Positions 39,091 to 51,150 of a stretch of DNA of 64,000 nucleotides are shown one piece after another (position 1 is the stretch's first letter; each line of letters begins with the position of its first letter). A program made the translations under genes and the position numbers. Origin of the DNA: Atrichornis clamosus (Eukaryota > Chordata > Aves > Passeriformes > Menuridae); the NCBI GenBank assembly GCA_013400975.1, contig WBMZ01008948.1, forward strand, positions 248,001 through 312,000, written 5' to 3'. Under the pieces are notes generated by a model that was not told where the DNA came from, ran no database searches, and was given only the letters and a program-made list of their open reading frames with translations.

Positions 39091-39376
39091 AGGGCCTGGA
39101 GAGCTGGGACAAGGAAGAACAGCTTTAAACTGAAAAAGTAGGGTTAGATGGGATATTGGAAAGAAATCTTTCCCTGTGAGGGTGGTGAGGCCCTCCACCT
39201 GTTTCCCAGAGAAGCTGAGGCTGCCCCATCCCTGGAAGTGTCCAAGGTCAGGTAGGTTGGACAGGGTTTGGAGCACCCTGGGATAGTGGAAGGTGTCCCT
39301 GCCCATGGCAGGGGGTAGAACAGGTGAGCTTTAGGGTTCCTCCAAGCAAACCATTCCATGATTTTATGATTCTGTG
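39091..39376 (+). mobile_element. CR1 LINE 3' fragment, sense, about 285 bp
   Basis: In order: 'gctgggacaaggaagaacagctttaaactg', 'ggttagatgggatattggaaagaaatc', CCCTGTGAGGGTGGTGAGGC, 'cccagagaagctgaggctgccccatccctggaagtgtccaagg', 'ggacagggtttggagcaccctgggatagtggaaggtgtccctgcccatggcaggggg', GGGTTCCTCCAAGCAAACCA and 'ttccatgattttatgattctgtg'. The terminal octamer repeats are well preserved. The frames at 38956-39306 and 39144-39497 (minus) are antisense shadows. Confidence 0.96.
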
Positions 39377-41089
39377 TTACATTCAGTTCACTCCAGGAGC
39401 ACCAAAGGCTCAAGGGAAAGGGAAGGTGAACCCCAAGGCAATGTCTAAAGTCAAACCAGGGTGCCTCCACACCCTTTTTTGTGCTGAACAAGTACACACA
39501 TGGTTCTCCATGAGTTTCATAACCATAATCCTACGTGTATTTCACTTCCTACTTCCTTTGGGAATGCTGCTACAGGAGAAGGGATGCAACTGTGCACTTC
39601 ATTCCAGACACCCACCCCATCACTGGGTACTGTCCTTACCTATCTGGGGATCACATCTGAACACTTTCAGGCACGCAAAACACACCCGTGATTGGACTCT
39701 TTGCTTATAAATCCAACAGGTTACTCAAAATTGACCTAAAGTGACGTTCCAGGCCTGGATGCTGAAGAGGCACCAGTGCTGCTCTTCCCACAGCTCCACC
39801 CAAAGCAGCCCCGGAGTGAAGAACTAGGAGGGATCGTTCCAAACAGCTCATGCTCTTCCAAGTGCTGTGCAAGAGCTAAATCCACTGTGCACACTGGGGT
39901 GTCCTCAGCCCCCCAGTACCACCCTGGGGAGAGAGATTCACCTGACTTTACTGAGAGCCAACACAACACTGGTGCCACCCAGACACAGGCTGGTTGGCTT
40001 CTCTCAGAGCAGTTCAGGAGCTGTGCAGTGTAATTCCTGTTTTCTTGCTGAAGGCAGAGCTGGGGAAGGATCCTGAGGAAGGACCCATCATGACAGGCTC
40101 GTTATCCCCAGCCTGTTCTGCAGGAAATGCTCCCACGCAGGAGCTGCACGGAGCAGCTGAGCCCTCACCCAAACACAGACACTCCTCAAACCCACTGAGC
40201 CAAGACACCAGAGTCACTTGAGAAGGGTGAAAGTGAGCCACAGAGCCACTGGATTCGAAACTGAGCTCATCTCCCATCTTCAGCTGCCTTCCCAATTCCT
40301 CATCCCACATCTCCTGCCTCCCAGACATTTATTCACACACCATGAACCACAAACAAGGTGTTTCTCCCACGTGCTAAGGCAGAAACAGAATTGCTGTAAA
40401 GTGTCTCTTCCTTTCAGAAGGATATTCCAAAGGCACTTTGCTCCTGTGGTGATGGGGTCCTGCCTAGAGGAGGAAAACCTTTGCCTAAGAGACTTCCACA
40501 CAGGACCACAACTGAAAGGGATATAAAAGCACATACTGGAGCCAAAGCTTTCCAGGTGTTCATATACAATACCTCACTTAGGTTCTTTTTTTCCTGCTAC
40601 AAAGAAACACAGGAGTTACAGCACCTACTGTTACTTCAAGTGCCATTTAGACTATATCTGTATTAATAAAATTGGATTATATTAAAACATGTAAATTGTT
40701 TTAAAATGTGTCCATTTTTCAGCTTAAAATTCAAATCCCACTTTATACAATAACTTCAGCTATAATTATAAGGGATATAGAAAAGTAACAGTAATTCATA
40801 ATAGAAAAATAATTTCTTCTTCCCTTCATCACCTTAAGAATCCATACTGTGGTGTTAGTTTTGCTTGGTTAGCAAGAAGCTTGGATCTGTTGGAACACCA
40901 GGGTGTCCTATGGAACAGGTGAAGCAACGAAGCAGGGAAACAGCCCAGCTAATCTGGTATTAGCAGGGATTGCTTACAAATCAAAACAGTTTATGCATGG
41001 GTTTAAAGATTAAACAGAATTTTATGTTAAGAGACTGTTTAGGGCTATGTTTTCTCTTTTATTTTAAGTGAATGGAGGAAAAAAGAATG
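39377..41089. other. Unique non-coding sequence
   Basis: No gene or dispersed repeat is recognised. The 128-codon frame at 39324-39710 (+) begins inside the CR1 tail. The 102-104-codon frames near 40.0-40.5 kb overlap on both strands and are unsupported. About 40.65-40.85 kb is AT-rich. Confidence 0.5.
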
Positions 41090-41372
41090 GTAGAATCATT
41101 AAGGTTGGAAAAGCCCTCTGAGCTCACTGAGTCCAACCATTAACCCACCACAGAACCACGTCCCTCAGCATCACATTTACAATCTTGGAGCACTTCCAGG
41201 GATGGGCACTCCACCACTGCCCTGAGCACCTGGGCCAGTGCTTAACAACCCCTCCATGAAGAAATTTTCCCTAATATCCAACCTGAACATCTCCTGGTGC
41301 AACTTGGGGCCGTTTCCTCTTGTCCTGTCCCTTCTTCCCTGGGAGCAGGGCCCGACCCCCACCTGGATCTTG
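41090..41372 (-). mobile_element. CR1 LINE fragment, antisense, second subfamily
   Basis: GTAGAATCATTAAGGTTGGA, 'aaagccctctgagctcactgagtccaaccattaaccc', 'ccacgtccctcagcatcacatttac', 'cagggatgggcactccaccactgccctgagcacctgggccagtgcttaacaacccctccatgaagaaattttccctaatatcc', 'acctgaacatctcctggtgcaacttggggccgtttcctcttgtcctgtc' and 'gggagcagggcccgacccccacctgg' follow the order of the second CR1 type (ggcgcaacttgaggccatttcc...). It is the longest copy of that subfamily here. The frames at 41238-41584 are shadows. Confidence 0.95.
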
Positions 41373-44300
41373 GAATTCAGCACCCAAATGAAGCACAGCT
41401 CTGCTCCAGAGGCAAGAGTGAGTATCCCCCAGCACTGCAGAGGTCCCAGGGCCACAGATCCCGTCCTCTTCAACTCATCTTTAACTTTGGACGGGCTACA
41501 ACTACAAACACACTCAAAGCCCTTGTCTTCCTGAGGGCAGCTGAGAAATTCATGTACAAGCTTAGAAAAGAGAGTCTGGTTTAATGCAGGAAAGGTTCTG
41601 AAAGTTTGCCAAGGTTGCTTTTAGGTTTCCCTCTCTTCAATTTCCTTAATCTCCCACTACCACCAGAACAAAAGTAAAATAAAATTCTAGCCTACCCTCC
41701 CACGCTTCCCAGGCTCCGTTCCTGTTCATCCAGGCACAGCTTAAGCCCCTCCAAAGCCCTTCCCTGGCTCAGCCCTCACGTTGTGCATGCACAGGTGAGC
41801 TCTGGGACCAGGCACAGGGGAGCTCCGAGGAAGCCGCCCCCAGACACGGAGCCTGAGCCTGGCAAATGAGATCAGTCACACTTCATTGGGACACAGCCCC
41901 GTGACAAGGTAAGTCAGAGGTGTGGAGGGACACACACCCACTTAAAGTGTAATTACAACTTCAACGCCCAAAGCGTCACAGGAGGCTCACTCCTAACGGC
42001 AACCAAATCAGTTTAAATCGCCCTGGTTCCACCTGAATCAAAGTTAGGGCAATTTAATTATTCTCACCTGGTGCAAGGCATTTACTTAAGAGCTGTGCAC
42101 AGGCTGAAAATGATGATATTTAAATAACTTTACACCGCTGCCCTGAGAGTGGCTGCTGAGCTCAGGAACACGAGAAATGGGTGACTGTGACCTAACACAG
42201 GGAGCTCATCAGACACTGCACCTGGGAGCCCAGGGAAACATCCTCTGGTGCAACCTGGATTATGCTTCCTTCATAAACTGCCTGGAGATCACCTGAACCA
42301 GGGCACTTCAGGGCTGCTCCAAAGCCTGCCAGGTTCTGAGGTGGGATTTGGATCCTGGGGATGGGGAAAGGGGCATGCAGGAAAGCGAGGAGGAGAAGAG
42401 GCTACAGGCTGAACGTTTGCATCTGATCAAGAACAGATGAACTCACTTTATTAAGCTGACCACTTAATAAAAGTCTCTCTCAGGAAATAAAAAATGAAAA
42501 TTCAATGCTGTCCCATTAAGGACTTCTTTGTATTTCAGCTGTAAATGCTGCTCTTGCTCGTGCTGCTGGTAAGGATTTACTGATTTTTAAAAACTGCACT
42601 AACTCCAGTCCTTCTGCAGAACAGATCCATTGTGCTGAAATTTAAGAGCCCTATCTGTTAAACCTGAGATTTGCAGTGAGGAAATCAGTAGCTTCTCTAG
42701 AAATCAATTAAACTGAGCCTCTTTCCTCACACTCCTGCCCTTAACGTGGCAGGTTTTTGGCAAAGGCTGCAGCAAAACTTTCTCCTTCACCCATAAAACC
42801 ATGGACCAGTCTCTCACTTCTGGCACTTCATCGCAAGCCAAACATTTTTGCCCAGAGAGCATGAAAAGCTGGTATGTGCCACAGCAAAATGTATCAAAAA
42901 CAGCTTAAAAATATCACCTCTCAATAAGGCTGGGATTCAAAACCATGACTGCAGCAGGTGGGAGTTCAAACACTAAATATTGGGAGATTTGACAAACATT
43001 ACCATGCCCTCTGTGTAACAATCTTTACCCTCTTTTTACAGCATCCTCAGCCCCAGTCCTTAAACTGGACTGAGGGTGACTGAACTCTCCAGCCTCCTGC
43101 ACTGTAGATACATCTTATTTTATTTAATTCCATGATGTATTGGAATGACAGCTATGGACAGGAAAGTCTGTGAGAGCTCTTCCTGCACGCTCCCCACACA
43201 ATTATTTTAAAATCCTTCCCCAGCTGCCAGCTTCTCCTCCTGACAGCTGGCTCTGCTCCCTCCTGGCCACAGCCTGGCTCCCCTCCACAGAAGATTCAGC
43301 CAGAGGCTGGAGAGATGCATTTGGAACAGAATGGAGAGATTTAAAGCTCTTTACAATTGTTTTATTATCTTTTCCCCTTCAGTTCTAGAGTGCACCAGTG
43401 TAATTCTTGTATGCTGAATGCTCTGCATGGGAAGGAAAATAATGGTGCAGAGCCCTCAGGCAGATGAACGGGGGCAGTGCCAGCACTTCTTGGTTATCCC
43501 CAGAAAATACACATCCTCATTCTGCAGAACCCTTAAAAAGCAGTGCTACCAGTGGTCCCACTGACTTCATTAACTACCTGTGTGGAGTTTAAACATTTCT
43601 GAAGGATTAGCAAAGCTTAGCCCTGCCTGATGCTGAGCTTCAAATGAATTCAGCAAGACAGAAAGTGAGCACTTAGAATCAAACTGTTCAAGTAACTGCA
43701 CAGAAGCATTTATTCCTAACAGCCCACTCGTGAACTTACAGCCTTACAATTCATAAGCCTCAGCTCCTTTAAAGCCCAAAGCAGTTATCTTCACAGCTTT
43801 AAAATAAATACATAAGAGCTGGGAGGTCAGCCCCATCTTTTGAGCATTTCACTGCACAGAAAATCACCTCCAGCAGAGCAGAGCAGCCCTCAGTTATCCA
43901 TTTCAGAGAGTCATAAATTATTCAAACACCATCCCAATTTCAAAGACAAAGTGGGTTCCTAAACACATTTCCTATGCAAGTGTTAATAGTGGATTATTTG
44001 CAAACATCCATTGTGAGATTCTAGCACAGCCACACGTACTTCTACCTCAAGGATAAATAAATCCCTGCTCTGTTATTGAAAACAGCTCCTCACTTCCCAT
44101 CTGCAGCTCTTGTTGTGACAAAAAAAGTAAATCATGACACTACTCCTAAAATTCCAAGCAAAAGTATGCAAGTTCTCATGAAGAACACATCATTGCCAGG
44201 CTCCACAATGTCCTTTCCACGCTTCTGAACCCTCCAAAAACCTCTTTCACACTGCTGACACTCAGCCTGTTGATCAGCCCAAGGAATTCAAATAACACCC

Positions 44301-45565
44301 TGCAGTGTGCACTAATTACCTCAAGCACCAATTCCCAGCCCAATAAAGCCATTTGCAAGGAGTGACAGTCAGAAGCTTGCTAGGACTTGATGTCATTCAG
44401 CATTATTAAATTTGAAATCCACCCTCATTCCGTGTTGTGCAAGCCAGACCACAGCTAAGCTGATTTACCACGTCAGGTTACACTTCATGGCCCTGAAACA
44501 CATGATCTGGAAAGAGGAGGATGCTCTATAAAAAGGCACATAAAAGCAGTTCATAATCTACCAGAACACACACAAGATAAAAGAATCATTAGTTCAATAT
44601 CAACACTGCATTTCAAATTTACTGGGGTAAGAGAACTGTAATCTCTTCCAAATAAAGCTAAGTCAACATCTACAAATAAAAGCTACGATATTTATTTTAT
44701 ATTTATTCTCTTTATCTACTGTACCTGGTTTTTATAAGATGTTACACCTGTAAGAACACAGCCAAACCTGAGAAGATGCCTCAATGCATGATAACCTCAA
44801 AAAGATCAAGGAAAGATGATACAGAGTACGTGATGGTAACCACTGAAAACCAAGTTCACATCTAATAGTGCCAGAAGAACTTAAAGTTTCCTCACTTTAT
44901 TTGGTTGAACAAACAGATGTTATTTGGGCCAGTACTTGTATCAGAAACACAGCCTATAAAACAAGGCCAAAACTTCAATACAGAAAGGTGATCCCTTGGT
45001 AAGAGGTATAAATAACAAGAACACCTGCTCAAGTGCCCTGAGCGTTTGAGGGAAGGCAGGGCAAAGAAAACAAGAGCAGGAACTGTGGTTAATTACTGAT
45101 ATTTAGAGCCAGCCCCTTTTTAAGGCAGAGCTGCCCAATATCTTCACAGCTTCATCCCTGGTTATAGCAAAAGCATTTGGAGAAGTAGCTTATTTTATTT
45201 GTTCTTAATGCAAAGTGAAACCAAGGACAAGAGGGCTCCACACAGAGTGGAGAGGGCAGGAAGATGAAAGTGGCACTGGCTCTACTCACCCAGGCAAAGC
45301 AGTTTCCAAGTTACTTTGCCAGCTTGTGACTGTTAATAACCAGGTAATTCACATTTCCTTCTTTTCCAAAACCATACTTGGCTAAATCCTGTTAATTTGA
45401 TTGCAGTCACAGAAGTAACCAATGAAAAGGGGTATTGGTTAGAGGCAGGTAAAACAGAGGTGTTGAGAACAGGATTATCCTCTGGAGAAGAAAAACCACA
45501 GTAAAGGTGTGATAAAACCACCAAGCTCTTGCACAGGAGCCATCCTCAGAAAACAGAGCTCTGGA
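41373..45565. other. Unique, nearly repeat-free non-coding sequence, 4.2 kb
   Basis: No gene is recognised. A perfect-looking donor (GACAAG|GTAAGTC) occurs near 41907 after a moderately GC-rich stretch, but no acceptor or start could be tied to it. A 30-bp splice-flanked segment at 42539-42568 is listed separately. Frames are short (at most 72 codons after 43 kb). Confidence 0.45.
42539..42568 (+). other. Speculative 30-bp microexon with a leader-like start
   Basis: The acceptor CTTTGTATTTCAG is followed by CTGTAA, then ATG at 42545 and codons for M-L-L-L-L-V-L-L, ending exactly at a donor CTG|GTAAGG. A start codon followed by leucine/valine codons resembles the beginning of a signal peptide. 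The leader is an artefact-prone CTG-rich string and the exon side of the donor is weak, so this is a curiosity. Confidence 0.1.
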
Positions 45566-45624
45566 AGCTGGGACTGAGTGATCTTTTAGGTCCCTTCCAA
45601 CCCAAGCCATCTCTGATTCCATGT
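45566..45624 (+). mobile_element. CR1 LINE terminal remnant, sense, about 60 bp
   Basis: AGCTGGGACTGAGTGATCTT, 'ttaggtcccttccaacccaagccat' and 'ctctgattccatg' are the last ~60 bp of CR1 in sense orientation. The 168-codon frame at 45529-46035 starts inside it. Confidence 0.85.
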
Positions 45625-48600
45625 TGTAAAGCACAGATTATGGCACCAGACCACTGCTCCTGTGCTCACACAACTTATTCTGATCACTTTGCTGGGTCTC
45701 CTAGGAGCGGGACCAAAAAAAATGTATTTAAATATCCTGAAAAGCTTCTGGTAACTGCCCACCCAGCTCCAAACTCAGCAGGAACTTATCAAAATCATGA
45801 GACCACATTTGGAAAGCCATTAAAGCTGACTATATTGCCAGTCAGCCCTTTAGCTCTCAGCCAGAATTTCACCTTGTACCCTACCCAGGAAAGACTGTGC
45901 TACACGAAAGGGGAGTCCAAACCAATGTTAAAGAACATTAAGCTGAGAAGCTGCATCATCTGCAGCACATCTACATCATCTCCCCACTCTGGGAGAATGC
46001 AGCTCCAGGCACTGCACAGCCCAAACCAACACTGAACACCCACCCAAGGACACGATGTCAGGAAGGGACAAGAACTGCCCATGCCCAGAATTCAGAGACA
46101 CACTGGGTACATTTACTAATTCTGCATCCATTTTCCACCACTGAAGGTTTCCGTAACAGTGGGATAAACACACTCGTACATGGGCTGCTCCCTGCCTTAA
46201 ATCTGTCTCTTGTCACCTAACCATGATCTCCTGATCTTCCCTCCCAGTATTCCAGGATGAGATCTTTAATTAATTAGGACAGAAGTCTTCGATTCTCTCA
46301 CTGACTAACCCTACCCTTTCAGTTTATAAGTACTAAACTCTTTTTAATTCTAAGTATTCATCTTGAGACCCTTCAGTTACACATTACACTGACCAGATGA
46401 CCACTAAGGGTCAGCTAGACACCAGCTGACCAGAAAGTAAAAGCATTTTTAGACAACCCCAGCTCTCTGAAATTCAGCAGTTTTTCAACACTCCCATCTT
46501 TTCCTGAGGTGGACACAAAACAACCCTTGGAATGTGCAAAGCCTGGGAGCCTGCTCCTCATCCTCTCCTTGGAATATACTTCTCAGTGTTGATGGCAGAA
46601 ACACAGGAGTAGTTTCTGACTTGAGATTAAAAATATCAGTGAACGTTTTCTTAGAAAGACGAGACATTTAGTCACAGACACCTTTTAATTGCATTTCATG
46701 TGGCATTTACAGTTGGGTTCTCTGAATTCCTTCTCTGGAGGGAGGAGAGGAAAGAGGAGGAAGTCTGATGTTTTCCAGGCTGACTGTTCTGGAAGGGTTT
46801 TCTTCCTTTCCTTACATAAAGAACAAGTTTTTCATTAATGCCAAGGATCCAGCACCAGATGGTTTCAGCAGAAAGCACTGCTGCTATAAGTAGGTTTTCT
46901 ACGCCTACTTCAAGAAACTCAAATCTCACCAACACTCCCGACATGTGAATGGCAAACCTCCCTCAGGAATTGTGCTTCAGACCCTCCCAGCTACACTAAC
47001 GTGGATCAGGATTTAATCCCTTGGATCTCCAGCACACACTCACTCATAAACAGGGGGGAGGAGTGCACAGCACAGAAAGCAGTAACTCAGACAAGCCTGC
47101 TGGATGCCACTCGTGGCTACTCAGGAATGCTACTGGCAGCTCCAGCAACAAAGGAAATCCAGACTCAGCAATTTTAATAAATATCCTGATGCTTTGTCAG
47201 CAGCACTGGCTACTGAGAGTCCTCAGGTAAACCTGCCACGCTTCTCAGTGCCTCAGGTTGATCCATTTACTTAATTACAAACAAGAGATCAGACAGCAAT
47301 TCATTCTGCTTTGTTGGGATGTGGGGATTTTTTATTTATTTCTTTAAAATTATTAAGTCCAAGTAGCAGCAAACTTTGTACTGTGCCCTTTCCGACTGCA
47401 GTGCTAAGATCTCTTTCTCAGAATAACCTAGTTGTGACTTTTCACTGAGTTCATAATGTCCTTTAAGTGTCGTGTGGTAGCAAAAGACTTCTGAACTAGG
47501 ACAGAAGTTACCCACAACTGCAAGTAGCTCCAGCTCAAGACAGTCTGGCCAATTCTATCTTATCAGATTTAAAAATATGTATTACCAAAATAAAGGAAAA
47601 TTCAAGAAAACACAATTCAAGAACACAGAGTTGCCACTGCATCTGAAATCACTGTAAATACCAGTGGTAAAGTGTTCTCCAAGAAAAAAGAAACACGTTC
47701 GACTTTAAATACTTTAATTCCAAAAGCAGAAGAAAATCCAACTGATAAACAGGATGTGGCTGCTGTGCAGGAGGACCATTAAAGGCTAAGGTGAAACTGT
47801 ATTTGGATGTTTCCTGCCTTAGTAACACAACCACTGACAAACCCAAGGTCCAATAGACTCCTTAGTCAAATACACATTAAAGTTTTTTAACAAAAACACA
47901 AAGAGCAGCGTAGAATCTCACAGCAGCTCATTTTCACTGCTTGCAAAGCTCTAAAAGTCTATTTTCATGAGGGAGAATGTGCCATTCCCAGAGCATCCAG
48001 GCCCCTCCAGCCCCCGAGGCTGCTGATCCAGGCAGACTCCATCTCCCAGCACAAAAAAGCAGGAGAGAAATGACACCTTTTCCTTCCGCACAGCGAGAAA
48101 CATCAAGAATTAGAATAATGATGCTTCCAGGCTCATTGTAAGAGGCAGTCAGAACACTTAAAACTCATTTCTCTGCATCACCTTCGCCACCCAAGTCTGA
48201 ATGAGCTTCCTCAGCCAGCACAAAGGTGACATCAAAAGTAAGTGCACAGAGGGGTGAGATGGGAAAAGGAATGCTCCCGGAAAATTGGGAGCAGGGAGAG
48301 GTGTTCAAGGCAGACATACTTTATTTTTCCCTTCAGCACTATCTGTGCTACATTCAGCACACACCCAAATTGTGCAACAACCATGGAATATTTTGTTGGA
48401 TGAGGAAGGACAAAAGGACAGCAGAGGCTATTTTACCATGTCTGCTTGATTCAGGTAAAATAAAGCACAAGTTGTGAAAGCCACCAGAATCTGAGGGGTT
48501 TTTTGTGGGTTGGCTTGGGTTTTTTTTGGCTGGTGGTTTTTTCATTGTGTTTACTGGGTTTTTAAGAAAAACTAAAAGGTAAAGGGAAGAGAAGTTTTCT

Positions 48601-50164
48601 AAAGTATAAGTCCTTGTCCACATTACTTTTTATGAAGGAAAACAGAATTTTTTTCCTGCCATCGAAGGAAATGAGTGAGCAGGGCTGGGTTTTCAGCATG
48701 CCTTAAGCAAGGCTGCAAGGATGCATTCCTTCAGCTCAGTCTGCAGCACGAAGCATCACATTGTCAGGGGTGCAGAACATGACCCAGCACCTCAGGAACT
48801 GCCCTTTTCCCAGAGCTTCTGGAGGAGCAAATCCCAAAGCAACTCCTGCACACAGAACTACCATAATTAATAGCTAATTAGGTGGTGCTGTGCAGCTGCC
48901 TTCTGCTGCTTGTAATCCTGTCCTACCAGCAGGAAGCCTCCAACGTGGACTTTGATGATCCACAGTGGATTACTGGTCACATGTGAATAAAAATATCTGC
49001 AGCTCTGTGGGTAGTGAGACATCAAAGAATGTTAAGTTTGAAAATAAATGTAAAGAACTCACAGCCCCATGAAGGAAGTGAAAAGAAAAGCCCATATAAA
49101 ATTGTCATGTGAGGCCAAGCTAACAGATGGACCCCAAATATAAACTCCTGGGAGGTTAGGAAAGCTAAGCAAAGACACAGTTAAATTTGGAAGGGATATC
49201 TGTAGTGCTTTTAGGGGGCTAAGCAGAGCAAGCATGGCAGGAAGCTTCCCAGAGCTCTGCTTTCCAAATACAACTAAATGTGAAGAAGAGGCTCTGCTCT
49301 GAAATGAGGAAACACCTCAAGAGCACCAGGATTTACAGCAAGAGCCTTTGCCTTCATATCAGAGAAAGGGATTGGCCAGTAGAAAGGAAAAAATCACTAC
49401 AAAAACAAAGTCACTTGCTCTTCAAATACCGCAGTGCCAGGGGAGATAATAAATTACGCAGATAAATAATTTAGTTTTTTACCTGCATTGTCTGGGGACG
49501 TGGTATTTTGAGACAGGGCTTTTTTAAACACTGAGGAGTAACAGAACAGCCTCCTTTTGCTCTGTGTACATGTGCCCAGGCTGTTCAACTGCTACATAAG
49601 CAAGTACCCAAACTCTCCCTCTTGTCAGAACACAGACACACACAGGGGGTGACACCACAAAAACCAGCCTGGCCACTCCATCCCACTCCTACAAGAGTAA
49701 TAGGGACAAAATTACAGGACCTGACAGGCAGTAAATGTGTGCCAGAACTGCATCAAACACACCACACCCTCACAGGAGCACACAGCAGTCTCAGCAGCCC
49801 TAGAAAAGAGCAAACAGCAAACTCCAAACCCAAGCTCGTGCTGACCTGGAAAGGGGAACATTTTCCTCCCTTTTAACAGCCACCAAGACAACACTGGAGC
49901 ACTCACTAAGTCCTCAAGCCTAACACACCTTATCAGGCATCCAAGGACATTCCTATGGGTTAATCCATGCCTGGGATGCTGGGCAAGGACAGTGCTAGAT
50001 AAGGTGATAAAACACAGCCCTGATTTCTATGCAGCTTCCCTCTGTGGGCACACAAGTGGCATAAGAACAAGACACCTGGGCATGAGGAACTGCTCTCCCT
50101 TAGTTCTCACACTTGAGGAAGTCAACAACAGGGATTTATTTCAGCAGAGTCAGTGAAACTCTTC
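45625..50164. other. Unique non-coding sequence with a G/T-rich tract
   Basis: No gene or dispersed repeat is recognised. A G/T-rich tract lies at 48493-48562 (runs of T6, T8 and T6 alternating with GGG/GG). All frames other than the CR1-derived one at its left edge are under 95 codons. Confidence 0.5.
48493..48562. repeat. G/T-rich low-complexity tract
   Basis: GGGGTTTTTTGTGGGTTGGC continues with CTTGGGTTTTTTTTGGCTGG and similar sequence. Three GGG runs with loops of about 7-8 bases give weak, non-canonical G-quadruplex potential on the plus strand. Confidence 0.6.
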
Positions 50165-50415
50165 AGAGTTGGGAATGGCTTTAAGCAGAAGGAGGGCAGG
50201 GTTAGATGGGATATTGGGAAGGGATTGTTCCCTGTGAGAGTGGGGAGCCCCTGGCACAGGCTGCCCAGAGCAGCTCTGGCTGCCCCATCCCTGGAAGTGT
50301 CCAAGGCCAGGCTGGACAGGGCTTGGAGCAACCTGGGATAGTGGGAGGTGTCCCTGGCCATGGCAGGGGTGGGACTTAAGGTTCCTTCCAGCCCAAATAA
50401 TTCCATAACTATGAT
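50165..50415 (+). mobile_element. CR1 LINE 3' fragment, sense, left arm of an inverted pair
   Basis: 'gttgggaatggctttaagcagaaggagggcagggttagatgggatattgggaag', 'ccctgtgagagtggggagcccctggcacaggctgcccagagcagc', 'gctgccccatccctggaagtgtccaaggccaggctggacagggcttggagcaacctgggatagtgggaggtgtccctggccatggcagggg' and CCTTCCAGCCCAAATAATTC with an ATGAT tail. The tail lost part of the 'ggactggatgatctttaagg' block ('gtgggacttaagg'). It pairs with the antisense copy at 50738-51150. Confidence 0.96.
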
Positions 50416-50737
50416 CTACTTGGATAACCCTGTACTGGGACCAAAATTTGATCAAAGGTACACCTGAGTGATTGTTCTGGTTTTAATGCTCTTTTATTTC
50501 ACCTCTTTCTCTTTCACTGGTTTCAGTCTCACTCTGTGAGGTCTCCCTGCCCACTTGCTCAACACTCAGCAGTGCCTTGCCCCCACTGAGCAGAGGTTGC
50601 TCTGCTGCCACATTCCCCACTGTGAGAAAAGGGTGCTGGGTTTCAGATACACTTGGTGTGCACCAGGGCCTCTGACACCAAACATCTGCTTGCAAAGAGA
50701 CCTGAGCTCAACTCATTCATCCACGTCTGGAAAACAA
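50416..50737. other. Spacer between the inverted CR1 copies
   Basis: About 320 bases of unique sequence with nothing recognised. A T/C-rich stretch lies near 50490-50530. It would form the loop if the two CR1 copies were transcribed together and paired. Confidence 0.5.
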
Positions 50738-51150
50738 TCAGAGAATCCCAGAACGGGCTGGGTTGGAAGAGACCTTCAAGAGCATCGTTTCCACCTCTGC
50801 CATGGGCAGGGACACCTCCCACTATCCCAGGTTGCTCCAAGCCCTGTCCAACCTGGCCTGGGACACTTCCAGGAATGGGGCAGCCACAGTTTCTCTGGGA
50901 ATTCCTTCCCAGGCCCTCCCCACCCTCACAGGGAACAATTCCTTCCCAATATCCCATCTAACCCTGCCCTCTGGCAGTGGGAAGCCATTCCCCCTTGTCC
51001 TGTCCCTCCAGGCCTTGTCCAAGAACTCTAGGCCTTGTCCCAAGTCCCTCTCCAGCTCTCCTGGAGCCCCTTTAGGCTCTGGAAGGGGCTCTGAGGTCTC
51101 CCTGAAGCCTTCTCTCCTCCAGGGGAGCACCCCCATCTCTCCCAGCCTGC
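50738..51150 (-). mobile_element. CR1 LINE 3' fragment, antisense, about 410 bp, right arm of the pair
   Basis: TCAGAGAATCCCAGAACGGG, GGTTGGAAGAGACCTTCAAG, 'gggacacctcccactatcccaggttgctccaagccctgtccaacctggcctgggacacttccaggaatggggcagccacagtttctctggg', 'agggaacaattccttcccaatatcccatctaaccctgccctctggcagtgggaagccattcccccttgtcctgtc', 'ccctctccagctctcctggagcccctttaggctctggaagg' and 'tctccctgaagccttctctcctccaggggagc' are in full CR1 order. A small internal duplication is visible: AGGCCTTGTCC occurs twice near 51010-51040. The frames at 50555-51293 are shadows. Confidence 0.97.

Noticed and set aside
45529..46035. 168-codon plus-strand frame
   Set aside because: Begins in a CR1 tail and continues into unique sequence without a domain.
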